Assembly (NCBI GenBank): GCA_902515625.1
Contig: CABXVD010000003.1
Coordinates: forward strand, 1-61,128
Direction of reading: 5' to 3'
DNA from: an uncultured Pelagibacteraceae bacterium
Lineage (GTDB): Bacteria > Pseudomonadota > Alphaproteobacteria > Pelagibacterales > Pelagibacteraceae
DNA: 61,128 nucleotides
This document shows, one piece after another, positions 53,454-61,128 of the stretch. The notes under the pieces are model-generated. The model did no database searches. It saw only the letters and a list, made by a program, of their open reading frames with translations, and was not told where the DNA came from. A program made the translations under genes and the position numbers. Each line of letters starts with the position of its first letter. Positions within the stretch are counted from its first letter, which is position 1.

Positions 53454-53475
53454 GTTATATATCAAATTTTATAAC
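53454..53475. promoter_or_regulatory. Inverted repeat in the regulator/small-protein spacer
   Basis: GTTATA (53454-53459) and TATAAC (53470-53475) form a perfect inverted repeat 10 bases apart in the short divergent spacer. TATAAT occurs nearby at 53422-53427. A site for autoregulation by the adjacent HTH protein is possible. AT-rich context makes chance likely. Confidence 0.25.
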
Positions 53476-53494
53476 CACGTGATTTAATAAGCTA

Positions 53495-53692
53495 ATGAAT
53501 AATGAAGGCTTAAATAGAACATCCCACGTTGTTGAAGACCCCACTCAAGAAACTGAGGCTCCTCTTAGAGTGAACGTGGATGTTCTTAAGCAAAGACTAA
53601 TTGAACAAAAGAGAAAAGACAAAGTTAAGAGGACAATTATTTTATCTACAGTGGTAGTATCTCTAGGCGCTTTGACAGTGTTAACTTATTAA
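53495..53692 (+). CDS. Small tail-anchored protein, 65 residues
   Basis: Family not recognised. The charged N-terminal part (RVNVDVLKQRLIEQKRKDKVKR) is probably helical, followed by one C-terminal transmembrane segment, TIILSTVVVSLGALTVLTY. This is a tail-anchored layout with the N-terminus in the cytoplasm. It overlaps the dehydrogenase stop by 12 nt in convergent orientation. Divergent from the tandem-HTH regulator, which may control it. Confidence 0.62.
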   Translation: MNNEGLNRTSHVVEDPTQETEAPLRVNVDVLKQRLIEQKRKDKVKRTIILSTVVVSLGALTVLTY

Positions 53693-54685
53693 AGTTTCCA
53701 AGTCATTTTTAATTATATCAGGAATAAAAATTTCTTTTTTAGAATTCTTTTTATATCTGTAATACTTATTTTGTCCTGGATACATTATTTCTTTAACCCC
53801 TTTTATTCTTGGAAGTTTTTTAATTGTTCGAATGTTATCTTTTATTCTTCGATTATAATTTTTTTGAAATAAATTGGCTTTAAAAGTGATGAATAAATGT
53901 CCAATATTTTGTGGTCCAGAAAAATCATCAAATGGATCTTTTACTCGTCCTGCATGGTTTCCACCTGTAATTACTCCACTTAAAATATCTACCATCCATG
54001 CAAGACCTGATCCTCTAAATCCTGCAATTGGTAGCTGAACTCCTTCTAATGCTTTCTTCGCATCAATAGTTGGTTTACCAAACTTGTCTAGCGCAACACC
54101 TTCAGGAATTTTTTGATTATTTCTTGCAGCAACTCTTATTTTTCCTCTATTAATCATAGAGATTGAGGTATCCAATATAAAAGGAATTTTTGTTCCAGTT
54201 GGAGTTCCAAAACATATAGGGTTTGTTCCAAATAAACTTTTTAAAGCACCATGTGGTGCAATTGCAGGTGGGGCATTAGTATAAATCATCGTTATTAAAT
54301 TTTTTTTAACAGCTTGCTCAGCGTAATAACCTGATAATCCATAGTGCCCACTTCCTTTGATTGCAACCATTCCAATGCCAGTTGTTTGTGCATGCTTGAT
54401 TGCAGTCTTTATTCCAAGATCAGCAGCAACAAAACCAATACTATTATTTGCATCAATATGAGATATGGATTGAGAAATTTTTTTTATTTTTATTTTGGGT
54501 TTAGGATTAATTACTTTTTTTGAAATTCTATCACAATACATCTTAAGTCTTGATAATCCATGTCCATAGGCGCCAACTAGTTCAGCATTAATTAATGCAT
54601 TTGCTGAGATTAATGCATGATCTTTACTTAATCCAAATTTTTGAAATATTTTTACAACTTGTTTTTTTAAGATTGGGGTTTTCAC
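53681..54685 (-). CDS. Malate/L-lactate/sulfolactate dehydrogenase family protein
   Basis: A 334-residue Ldh2/ComC-type NAD(P) enzyme. Motifs are AELVGAYGHGLSRLKMY with the catalytic His, DANNSIGFVAADLGIKTAIKHA, SGHYGLSGYYAEQAV, NAPPAIAPHGALKSLFGTNP and PIAGFRGSGLAWMVDILSGVI. Members include (R)-sulfolactate dehydrogenase ComC as well as malate and ureidoglycolate enzymes. The GTG after AAGG, 1 nt past the tauC stop, is preferred; GTG at 54700 would overlap. Cotranscription with a sulfonate-type transporter favours a sulfolactate role. Confidence 0.82.
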   Translation of the reverse strand: MKTPILKKQVVKIFQKFGLSKDHALISANALINAELVGAYGHGLSRLKMYCDRISKKVINPKPKIKIKKISQSISHIDANNSIGFVAADLGIKTAIKHAQTTGIGMVAIKGSGHYGLSGYYAEQAVKKNLITMIYTNAPPAIAPHGALKSLFGTNPICFGTPTGTKIPFILDTSISMINRGKIRVAARNNQKIPEGVALDKFGKPTIDAKKALEGVQLPIAGFRGSGLAWMVDILSGVITGGNHAGRVKDPFDDFSGPQNIGHLFITFKANLFQKNYNRRIKDNIRTIKKLPRIKGVKEIMYPGQNKYYRYKKNSKKEIFIPDIIKNDLETLIS

Positions 54686-54686
54686 T

Positions 54687-56612
54687 TTAACCTTTTCCAC
54701 GCCATGGGATATATTTGTCGATAATTTTTCTTAAAGTAATATCAAATAATAATCCTAACATTCCCATGATAAAAATAGTGATCCAAATAACTTCATATTG
54801 AAAGTACTTTTTAGCTACATTTTCAACAAAACCTATACCAGTAGTTCCTGCTAAAAACTCAGCAGCAACTAATGTTCCCCAACACATTCCTACAGCAACT
54901 CTAATTCCAGTTAAAATTTCTGGAAGTGAATTTGGAAAAATTACATATCTTAGAATTTGTTTTTTAGAGGCTCCTAAAGAGTGAGCAGCATGAATTTTTG
55001 AGAGTTGAGTTCCTGAAGCACCAGCTCTTGCAGAAATGATCATAATAGATAAGGAGACCATAAATAATAAGAATACTTTACCTGTATTATCAATTCCTAA
55101 AACAGAAATAATAAGAGGGGCCCAAGCAAGAGGTGGAACCGGTCTATATAATTCTATTAATGGATCAAAAAATCCTTTTGCAAATCTGTTTAGCCCCATA
55201 AACAAACCTAAAGGTACACCAATTAAAATTCCAAATACTAAGCCTAAAAACACTCTTAAAAAAGAGTCCCAAATATGCCCGTATGGCACTGGAATTTTAA
55301 ATAATTTAAAGTCACCAGTAACAACTTTTAAAACATTACCTTTAAAGTTTTCTTTAACAATTCCGTCTTTGGTGTGAACAGGATAATCACCTGGAAGAAC
55401 ATCAGCTATCCAATCAGGTAAAATAAAACCAACAATTGATGAAACATCAATCATTTCTATCCAAAGCAGCGGAATATTTTTATAACCAACGCTCGGCTTA
55501 GACATTAGGATAAATTTATTTAAGGTATCAGAGGGTTTTGGCAGCCATCTTCCAGAACCTTGTTCTGAGCAACTTGGTCCACTAGCAACTATTGTGCCTG
55601 CTGGAAATAATAGAATATCAATTAATCTTAGACCACCTTGTTCAGATTTTTGTATATTATCAAATTCTATGATTGCTTTCTGCATCTCATTAAGAGCATT
55701 AGGAGGGTAGATACTTGCAAACTCGATACGTCTTGCAATTTTAACAATATTTTTTGCATAGTCTGATGCAATTTCTTCATTATCATTTAAACCTTTTCTG
55801 TAGGTTTTAATTTCATCCTTTAACTGTTTAATTGAACTTTTGAATTGAGGGTTGTGGTTTCTCAGTTTAAAGAATTTATCACTTATGATTTTAAGCTCTT
55901 CAGCTGCAGCATGGAATTTAAGACCTTTACTTGTTTCAGGAACTACAGGAACCTCTATAGTATTTTCTATTGATCCTGTACCTGATTGAACCTTTATAAT
56001 ACCCCATCCACCCTGTTCTGATACAGCATTTTGTCTTTCATTTTTTTGTTCTTGAGTTTCAAAAGGGTAATCTTTTTGTTTAAAGTTTGAGCTTAAGAGT
56101 TTTATCTCTTCAGTCATTTCATTAATTTTTGTTTTAGTGTCAATCTCAATTAAATCTTCATTAGTTAATAAAGGTATTAATTTAATAGTTTTATTTATGT
56201 AGTTAACCAAAATAGTTTTTTGCTGGCTATTTAAGTCTCGAGAATTTTGAATTACTTTAGTAATTTTTTGAAGATTTTTATTTTCAATTTTTATTATTGA
56301 TGTGCTTTTAAATTCTCTTTCTTCAATAGGAAATTGATATTTCAATCCCATTAAAGAGTCATTTACTTTTGCAACCTGGCATAATTCATTTGCTGATTTT
56401 GGATAAAAACCTTTTGCTATATCCCAGGAGTAATAAAGCCAAACCAATAGTATTGCAGCACTTCCAACAATAACCCAGTGAGTACCACCTTTTGCTCTTT
56501 CAGGATTTCCAAATACGGCATCTACTTTTTCAGTTCTAATTAATCTTCGACCGTAAAGAATACTTCCTATAATCGCTACAAATATTAATAGAATTACTAT
56601 TTGAATTAGCAT
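54687..56612 (-). CDS. tauC: TauC/SsuC-type ABC permease with a large N-terminal extension
   Basis: A 641-residue protein, versus about 250-280 for ordinary TauC. Residues ~440-641 are the permease domain with the EAA loop HAAHSLGASKKQILRYVIFP. The first ~440 residues contain two helices (1-20 and ~46-66), then a large soluble, mainly helical region (~70-330) with coiled-coil-like stretches (EELKIISDKFFKLRN, IKQLKDEIKTYRKGL), and a Cys-containing ASGPSCSEQGSG linker. The extra domain would be periplasmic by helix count. It overlaps tauB by one base. Confidence 0.85.
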   Translation of the reverse strand: MLIQIVILLIFVAIIGSILYGRRLIRTEKVDAVFGNPERAKGGTHWVIVGSAAILLVWLYYSWDIAKGFYPKSANELCQVAKVNDSLMGLKYQFPIEEREFKSTSIIKIENKNLQKITKVIQNSRDLNSQQKTILVNYINKTIKLIPLLTNEDLIEIDTKTKINEMTEEIKLLSSNFKQKDYPFETQEQKNERQNAVSEQGGWGIIKVQSGTGSIENTIEVPVVPETSKGLKFHAAAEELKIISDKFFKLRNHNPQFKSSIKQLKDEIKTYRKGLNDNEEIASDYAKNIVKIARRIEFASIYPPNALNEMQKAIIEFDNIQKSEQGGLRLIDILLFPAGTIVASGPSCSEQGSGRWLPKPSDTLNKFILMSKPSVGYKNIPLLWIEMIDVSSIVGFILPDWIADVLPGDYPVHTKDGIVKENFKGNVLKVVTGDFKLFKIPVPYGHIWDSFLRVFLGLVFGILIGVPLGLFMGLNRFAKGFFDPLIELYRPVPPLAWAPLIISVLGIDNTGKVFLLFMVSLSIMIISARAGASGTQLSKIHAAHSLGASKKQILRYVIFPNSLPEILTGIRVAVGMCWGTLVAAEFLAGTTGIGFVENVAKKYFQYEVIWITIFIMGMLGLLFDITLRKIIDKYIPWRGKG

Positions 56613-57409
56613 TAATTTTCTTTACCCATTATTTCTTCTTCCATATTCCAAATCATGGATAAAATTTCTTCTCTCTTTGATGAAAATTCTTTGTTCTTCT
56701 TTATTTCTCTTAAATCTTCTTTAAGACCCATTTCTGCAAAAGGAAGATTGTATTCTTTATGTATTCTTCCTGGTCTAGGTGCCATTACATACAATCGTTC
56801 TCCAAGCAACAATGCTTCTTCAACTGAGTGAGTAATAAGGATGATAGTTTTTCCAGTTTCTTTCCAAATTTTTAATACTAAAGACTGCATTTTCTCTCTA
56901 GTTAATGCATCTAATGCTCCCAATGGCTCATCCATTAAAATTAAATCAGGGTCATTAATTAGACATCTTGCAAGCGCCACTCTTTGCTGCATACCTCCAG
57001 ATAATTGATAAGTAGGTGTATTACCAAAACCCTTTAGACCAACAATTTCTAACCATTCTTCAACTTTTTCCTCGGTTAATTTTGTATTTTCTTTTTTCAT
57101 TCGTAGACCAAAGTTTACGTTTTCTGCAACTGTTAACCATTCAAACAATGCACCTTGTTGAAAAACCATTCCTCTTTCTACTCCTGGGCCGTCTATCTCT
57201 TTATTATTAAGAGTTATAATTCCAGAAGTAGGTCTTAGAAATCCAGCAGTAATATTTAGTAAAGTTGTTTTTCCACAACCTGAAGGTCCAAGGACAGTAA
57301 GTAGTTCACCTTTTTTTAAAGTAAAACTTACATCTTTTAATGCGTGAACTGTTTCTCCTTTTGGAGTTTTAAAAATCATGTTTAGATTTTCAGAAATAAG
57401 ATCACTCAT
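56612..57409 (-). CDS. tauB: TauB-type ABC transporter ATPase
   Basis: A 265-residue nitrate/sulfonate/taurine ATPase: Walker A GPSGCGKTT, Q-loop FQQGALFEWLTV, signature LSGGMQQRVALARCL, Walker B LILMDEPLGALDALT and switch His in ITHSVEEALLLGERLYVM. It powers the extended permease. It is 85 nt downstream of tauA, with a terminator between, and its stop overlaps the tauC start in TAATG. Confidence 0.92.
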   Translation of the reverse strand: MSDLISENLNMIFKTPKGETVHALKDVSFTLKKGELLTVLGPSGCGKTTLLNITAGFLRPTSGIITLNNKEIDGPGVERGMVFQQGALFEWLTVAENVNFGLRMKKENTKLTEEKVEEWLEIVGLKGFGNTPTYQLSGGMQQRVALARCLINDPDLILMDEPLGALDALTREKMQSLVLKIWKETGKTIILITHSVEEALLLGERLYVMAPRPGRIHKEYNLPFAEMGLKEDLREIKKNKEFSSKREEILSMIWNMEEEIMGKEN

Positions 57410-57441
57410 TAACTACCTTATATTAGAAATTTTACAAAAAA

Positions 57442-57474
57442 AATAGGCACCAATCATTATAATTGGCGCCTATT
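57442..57474 (-). terminator. Rho-independent terminator/attenuator between tauA and tauB
   Basis: On the minus strand AATAGGCGCCAAT pairs with ATTGGTGCCTATT (13 bases, one mismatch) around a 7-nt loop, followed by a run of T. This is a textbook terminator directly after tauA. Partial read-through would give tauBC at a lower level than tauA. Confidence 0.85.
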
Positions 57475-57494
57475 TAAATTTTAAACCTTTAAAA

Positions 57495-58436
57495 TTATAA
57501 AGGTAGGAAACTTGTATCTACAGCTCCACCAGGTGTTCCCATTCCTTTTAGGAAACCATCAAGATTACCACTTTCCATAGACTGTTTAGTTTCTGAAGGA
57601 GTTAAGAATTTAAATCCATCTAGAGTTTCTTTCATATCAGCAACTTTCATTTCAGAAGCTTTTGACATAGAGTTCATATCACTTTTACCAGCTCTATATC
57701 TGTCGTTTGCTTCATGAGTTACTTCAATAAAAGTTCTCAACATTCCTGGATTTTCCTTCATAAACTTGTCTGTTACAGAAGTAATATCTATTCCTAAGAT
57801 ACCAGCATCTCTAGCTTCTTGAACTGTTAATAATCTTGAACCAACAGCTACTGCAGCTTTAATAGAGTTACCACCAAATAAACATGCCATTACAACATCA
57901 CCGCTGACCAATGCAGCAGCACCTTCTTCAGGATCCATTTGAATTATATCCATTTTACTTCTATCAGCTCCAACAACTTTCATACTTTCATCAAAAACGT
58001 ATTCAGCCATTGTTCCAAGTGGTACAGCAACTTTTTTGCCCTCTAGCTCAGAACCATTTGCTTTTGTAATTCCAGAAGCATTAGAAGTAACACAAGTAGT
58101 TCCCCCCATACCGTATTCCATTGCAATATCCACTAACTTAAGAGGCGCTTTAGATTTTACAGCATTGATAAAAGGTACTAAACCTTGCGAGTAAGAAATA
58201 TCAATATCTCCTGCTAACATAGCATCAGTCATTGCTCCACCATTTGTGAAGTTTGTCCATTTAACTGGAACTCCAAGAGCTTTAGCAAAATTTTTCTTTT
58301 GCATGTCCTCTAGGTTTGGACTTGGCCATTCTAGAAAATATGCGACCCTAACTTCTTTTGCAGCTGAATTTGCAACTGAAATAGATAGGTTAAGCGCAAG
58401 TATAGATCCTAGAATAAAAGTTAATAATTTTTTCAT
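57495..58436 (-). CDS. tauA: TauA-type substrate-binding protein
   Basis: A 313-residue NMT1/TauA-family periplasmic protein. The signal peptide is KKLLTFILGSILALNLSISVANS, then VRVAYFLEWPSPNLED, NFTNGGAMTDAMLAGDIDISYSQG, and KVAVPLGTMAEYVFDESMKV. The ALA GDIDI layout is typical of taurine/sulfonate/nitrate binding proteins. Taurine is the default guess. The cotranscribed sulfolactate-type dehydrogenase leaves C3 sulfonates possible. Confidence 0.88.
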   Translation of the reverse strand: MKKLLTFILGSILALNLSISVANSAAKEVRVAYFLEWPSPNLEDMQKKNFAKALGVPVKWTNFTNGGAMTDAMLAGDIDISYSQGLVPFINAVKSKAPLKLVDIAMEYGMGGTTCVTSNASGITKANGSELEGKKVAVPLGTMAEYVFDESMKVVGADRSKMDIIQMDPEEGAAALVSGDVVMACLFGGNSIKAAVAVGSRLLTVQEARDAGILGIDITSVTDKFMKENPGMLRTFIEVTHEANDRYRAGKSDMNSMSKASEMKVADMKETLDGFKFLTPSETKQSMESGNLDGFLKGMGTPGGAVDTSFLPL

Positions 58437-58538
58437 TTATTCCCCTATGTTTAATTAATTAAATTGAACATATTTAAATTCAATTTTAGATAGAAGTAAA
58501 ACACTTTATGATGAAAAGCTGGTGTGCAAATAAGTCAA

Positions 58539-58574
58539 TTGTACAATTTTAAGTTGTATATTAATGTTGTCCAA
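58539..58574 (+). promoter_or_regulatory. Repeated TTGTnCAA-like sites upstream of tpa
   Basis: AATTGTACAATT (58537-58548) is a perfect 12-base palindrome containing TTGTACAA. TTGTATA follows at 58554 and TTGTCCAA at 58567. The starts are spaced 15 and 13 bases. Such TTGT-ACAA half sites suit GntR-type regulators, which often control taurine genes. The 210-base divergent spacer (58437-58647) holds nothing else I can support. Confidence 0.35.
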
Positions 58575-58647
58575 TGTAGGTCAAAATAAATGTAGTAAAC
58601 AAAACATTTTAGTCTAAATATTTTATAACAACTAAAAATTTAAAATT

Positions 58648-59937
58648 ATGAGCTCAGAAAACAGAACTTCGGTACCAAATTCTCTAAATGAACATTGGAT
58701 GCCGTTTACATCCAATAAAGATTTTAAAGCCAATCCAAGATTAATTACTGAAGCTAAAGGAGTTTATTTAAAGACCCATCATGGAAAAACCCAAATCGAT
58801 GCTAGCTCAGGATTATTTTGTAACCCTTTAGGTCATGGAAGAAGAGAAATTACCGAAGCTGTAACTAAACAATTAGATACTTTAGATTATGCTCAACCAT
58901 TCCAACAGGGATTTGGTGGATCATTTGAATTAGCTACAAGAATTTCAAAACATACTCCAGCAGATTTAAATAAAATGTTTTACACAATTTGTGGATCAAC
59001 AGCTGTAGAGACAGCAATTAAAATTGCAGTTGCTTATCATAGAGCAAAAGGTAATGCTCACAGATTTAGATTTGTAGGTCGTGAACGTGGATATCATGGC
59101 ATGAACATTGGCTGTGTTTCTGTTGGTGGAATGATTAATAACGTTAAAACTTTTGCAAGTATTTTAATGCCAGGTGTTCAACACATGAGACATACGCATT
59201 TACCTGAACATAAATTTGTAAGTGGTCAACCAGAAACTGGTGCAGATTTAGCAGATGACTTAGAGAGAATAGCAACGAACTTTGGTCCCGAAAATATTGC
59301 AGCCTGCATTGTTGAACCAATTGCTGGATCAACTGGAACTTTAGTTCCACCAAAGGGTTATTTACAAAAGTTAAGAGACACATGTGATAAACATGGAATA
59401 CTTTTAATTTTTGATGAAGTGATTACAGGATGGGGTAGAACGGGATCTGTTTTTGCTAGCCAGGAATTTGGTGTAACACCAGATATAATGACAATGGCTA
59501 AAGCGACAACCAATGGTGTAGTTCCCATGGGTGTAGTTGCATGTAAAGATGAAATTTATGATGCAGTGATGGATGCTTCTCCAATGGGTTCAGTTGAATT
59601 ATTTCATGGTTATACTTATTCAGGAATACCAGTTGCAGTCGCTGCAGCTTTGGCAGTACAAGATATTTTTGAAAAAGAAGATATCTTTGAAAGAGCAAAA
59701 AACCTTTCTCCTTATTTTCAAAAAGGATTATTTTCACTTCAAGATTTAGAAGCCGTGGACAATATAAGAGGATACGGAATGATGGGTGGAATAGATATGA
59801 AATTAAACACTAAACCAGGTAAAGCAGGATACGAAACGTTCAAAGCTTGCTATGAAGCAGGAGTGAACTTTAAAGCAACTGGAGATTGCTTAATTATAGC
59901 TCCACAGTTTATTTGTGAAAAAAAAACATATAGATGA
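58648..59937 (+). CDS. tpa: Taurine-pyruvate aminotransferase (frame interrupted near the C-terminus)
   Basis: A class III PLP aminotransferase of 429 residues as read. Motifs are NEHWMPFTSNKDFKANPRLI, CGSTAVETAIKIA, GYHGMNIG, IFDEVITGWGRTG, and the PLP Lys in MAKATTNGVVPMG. It transfers the amino group of taurine (or hypotaurine/beta-alanine) to pyruvate, giving sulfoacetaldehyde and alanine. The ending after ICEKK is abnormal: see the A-run entry. Alanine dehydrogenase follows and would regenerate pyruvate, a classic pairing. Confidence 0.85.
   Translation: MSSENRTSVPNSLNEHWMPFTSNKDFKANPRLITEAKGVYLKTHHGKTQIDASSGLFCNPLGHGRREITEAVTKQLDTLDYAQPFQQGFGGSFELATRISKHTPADLNKMFYTICGSTAVETAIKIAVAYHRAKGNAHRFRFVGRERGYHGMNIGCVSVGGMINNVKTFASILMPGVQHMRHTHLPEHKFVSGQPETGADLADDLERIATNFGPENIAACIVEPIAGSTGTLVPPKGYLQKLRDTCDKHGILLIFDEVITGWGRTGSVFASQEFGVTPDIMTMAKATTNGVVPMGVVACKDEIYDAVMDASPMGSVELFHGYTYSGIPVAVAAALAVQDIFEKEDIFERAKNLSPYFQKGLFSLQDLEAVDNIRGYGMMGGIDMKLNTKPGKAGYETFKACYEAGVNFKATGDCLIIAPQFICEKKTYR
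59918..59926 (+). other. A9 homopolymer causing an apparent frameshift in tpa
   Basis: The frame as given continues ICEKKTYR-stop. Removing one A of the nine gives ICEKKHIDEIIDKLRTGI and a natural end at a TAG at 59993-59995, only 26 nt before ald. That C-terminal helix is typical of class III aminotransferases, so this is probably a sequencing or assembly length error, or slippage at the run. A true mutation is less likely. Confidence 0.75.
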
Positions 59938-60021
59938 AATTATCGATAAACTTAGAACTGGTATAACTAATTATCAAAAAAACCAAAAAAATTAGTTAAT
60001 CTAACCTAAAAAAGAAAGCCC

Positions 60022-61128
60022 ATGAAGATTGGTGTACCTAAAGAGATAAAACCTCAAGAGAATAGAATTGGTCTAACTCCTGAAAGTGTAAAAACTTTAA
60101 TTTCACAAGGACATAAAGTTATTGTTGAAAATAATGGAGGTTTTGAAGCAGGTTTCGAAAATGAACAATACATAAAAGCTGGTGCTAAAATTGCAAACTC
60201 TGCATCAGATATTTTCGATGATGCTGAAATAATAGTTAAAGTTAAGGAGCCTCAAAAAGTTGAGGTGGAAATGATAAAAGAAAATCAAATTATTTATACT
60301 TATTTACATTTAGCAGCAGCTAAAGAATTAACTGAAGGGTTGATTAAATCAAAAAGTATAAATATCGCTTATGAAACGGTAACTGATAATAACGGAAGAT
60401 TACCCTTGCTTGCTCCTATGAGTGCAGTTGCCGGTCGAATGTCGGTACAAGCTGGAGCTCATTGTCTTGAAAAAAATCAAAAAGGAAGAGGTCTTTTATT
60501 AGGAGGAGCACCAGGTGTCACAGGCGCAACTGTTGTTATATTAGGTGGAGGTGTGGTTGGAGAAAATGCAGCGGTTATTGCAACTGGAATGCAGGCAAAA
60601 GTACATATTGTTGATAAATCTGAAGAAAGGTTGAGTCAACTCACAAAAATGTTTGGACATAAAATTATTCCAGAACAAAGTGATAAAATAGATTTAACTA
60701 AATTAGTTTCAGAAGCTGATCTTTTAGTTGGAGGAGTTCTAATACCAGGAGCTGAAGCACCAAAATTAGTTACTAAAGAAATGTTAAAATTTATGAAACG
60801 TGGATCTGTAATTGTTGATGTTGCTATAGATCAAGGTGGATGTGTTGAAACAAGTAAACCAACTACCCATGGAGATCCGACATATATAGTAGACGATGTC
60901 ATACATTACTGTGTAGCAAACATGCCAGGTGGTGTACCAAGAACATCAACTTTAGCCTTAAATAATGCTACACTCCCATTTTTAGTTAAACTTGCAAACA
61001 AAGGTTATCAAAAAGCATTGAGTGAGGATAAAAATTTTTTAGCAGGACTTAATGTTCATAAAGGTCATGTAACTTATAAAGCAGTTGCTGATGTATTTGG
61101 ACATGAATATGTAAATCCATATAATGCA
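60022..61128 (+). CDS. ald: Alanine dehydrogenase, 3' end missing
   Basis: 369 codons are present of a family about 371 long, so only the last few residues lie beyond the window. The N-terminus MKIGVPKEIKPQENRIGLTP is diagnostic. ENNGGFEAGFENEQY follows, and the NAD motif VILGGGVVGENAA lies at ~170-185. It oxidises alanine to pyruvate and ammonia. Together with the aminotransferase upstream it forms the taurine deamination cycle, in which pyruvate is regenerated. It starts 26 nt after the corrected tpa end. Confidence 0.93.
   Translation, partial: MKIGVPKEIKPQENRIGLTPESVKTLISQGHKVIVENNGGFEAGFENEQYIKAGAKIANSASDIFDDAEIIVKVKEPQKVEVEMIKENQIIYTYLHLAAAKELTEGLIKSKSINIAYETVTDNNGRLPLLAPMSAVAGRMSVQAGAHCLEKNQKGRGLLLGGAPGVTGATVVILGGGVVGENAAVIATGMQAKVHIVDKSEERLSQLTKMFGHKIIPEQSDKIDLTKLVSEADLLVGGVLIPGAEAPKLVTKEMLKFMKRGSVIVDVAIDQGGCVETSKPTTHGDPTYIVDDVIHYCVANMPGGVPRTSTLALNNATLPFLVKLANKGYQKALSEDKNFLAGLNVHKGHVTYKAVADVFGHEYVNPYNA

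Overview
The window is a compact, strongly AT-rich chromosomal segment. Genes are packed with 1-26 nt overlaps, spacers are tiny, GTG and TTG starts are frequent, and substrate-binding-protein transporters are abundant. This style, together with the gene content (Fe(III) ABC uptake, TRAP sugar-acid uptake, taurine/sulfonate genes, several SnoaL/NTF2 proteins, an AcuI-type reductase), points to a SAR11-type (Pelagibacterales) marine alphaproteobacterium. That placement is inferred from content and composition, not from a marker gene. I saw no rRNA, tRNA, CRISPR array, insertion sequence or phage gene. No gene-free stretch exceeds 300 bases; the longest is 13182-13464.

Layout. 1-4.6 kb: 3' part of ETF-ubiquinone oxidoreductase, DUF2237, hisI, folE, an AcuI-like reductase and a LysR regulator. 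4.65-9.3 kb: Fe(III) ABC uptake locus with a tandem Fur-like operator in front of fbpA, then a structured RNA-like segment, a peroxiredoxin, fbpB and fbpC. 9.3-13.2 kb: AzlCD exporter, ETHE1-like persulfide dioxygenase, DUF4396, cytochrome b561 and a cytochrome c' sharing a start region. 13.3-27.2 kb: a sugar-acid catabolic region with two dehydratases (UxaA/GarD and IlvD/Edd types), a 2-hydroxyacid dehydrogenase, a DctPQM TRAP transporter, a GarR-like reductase, an SDR, an FAH hydrolase, an enolase-superfamily enzyme and an SMP-30 lactonase. 27.1-32.4 kb: ppc, ccdA, azoreductase-like, HisN-like phosphatase and DUF952. 32.4-35.3 kb: an SMR/DUF2798/SMR triplet, then six very small genes, five of them with strong ribosome binding sites. 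35.5-40 kb: cysE-cysK, a VOC protein, a winged-HTH regulator, a LysE exporter, a rhodanese and msrB.

40.0-49.2 kb: a complete carbohydrate-type ABC transporter split over two divergent units and interleaved with an uncharacterised gene set: a HAD-like protein without its nucleophile, a MetE-C-like zinc enzyme, two double-SnoaL proteins and a bicupin. I consider this the best candidate for an undescribed catabolic system. 49.2-61.1 kb: a sulfonate-flavoured region with a HisD paralogue resembling HpsN (DHPS dehydrogenase), phosphotransacetylase, a bile-acid-symporter-family carrier, a tandem-HTH regulator, a TauABC-type transporter whose permease carries a roughly 440-residue N-terminal extension, a sulfolactate/malate dehydrogenase in the same unit, a taurine-pyruvate aminotransferase with an apparent frameshift in an A9 run, and alanine dehydrogenase cut by the window edge.

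A recurring theme is a substrate-binding-protein gene followed at once by an RNA hairpin before the next transporter gene (dctP, the sugar SBP and tauA; perhaps fbpA). This fits surplus expression of the binding protein relative to the membrane components.
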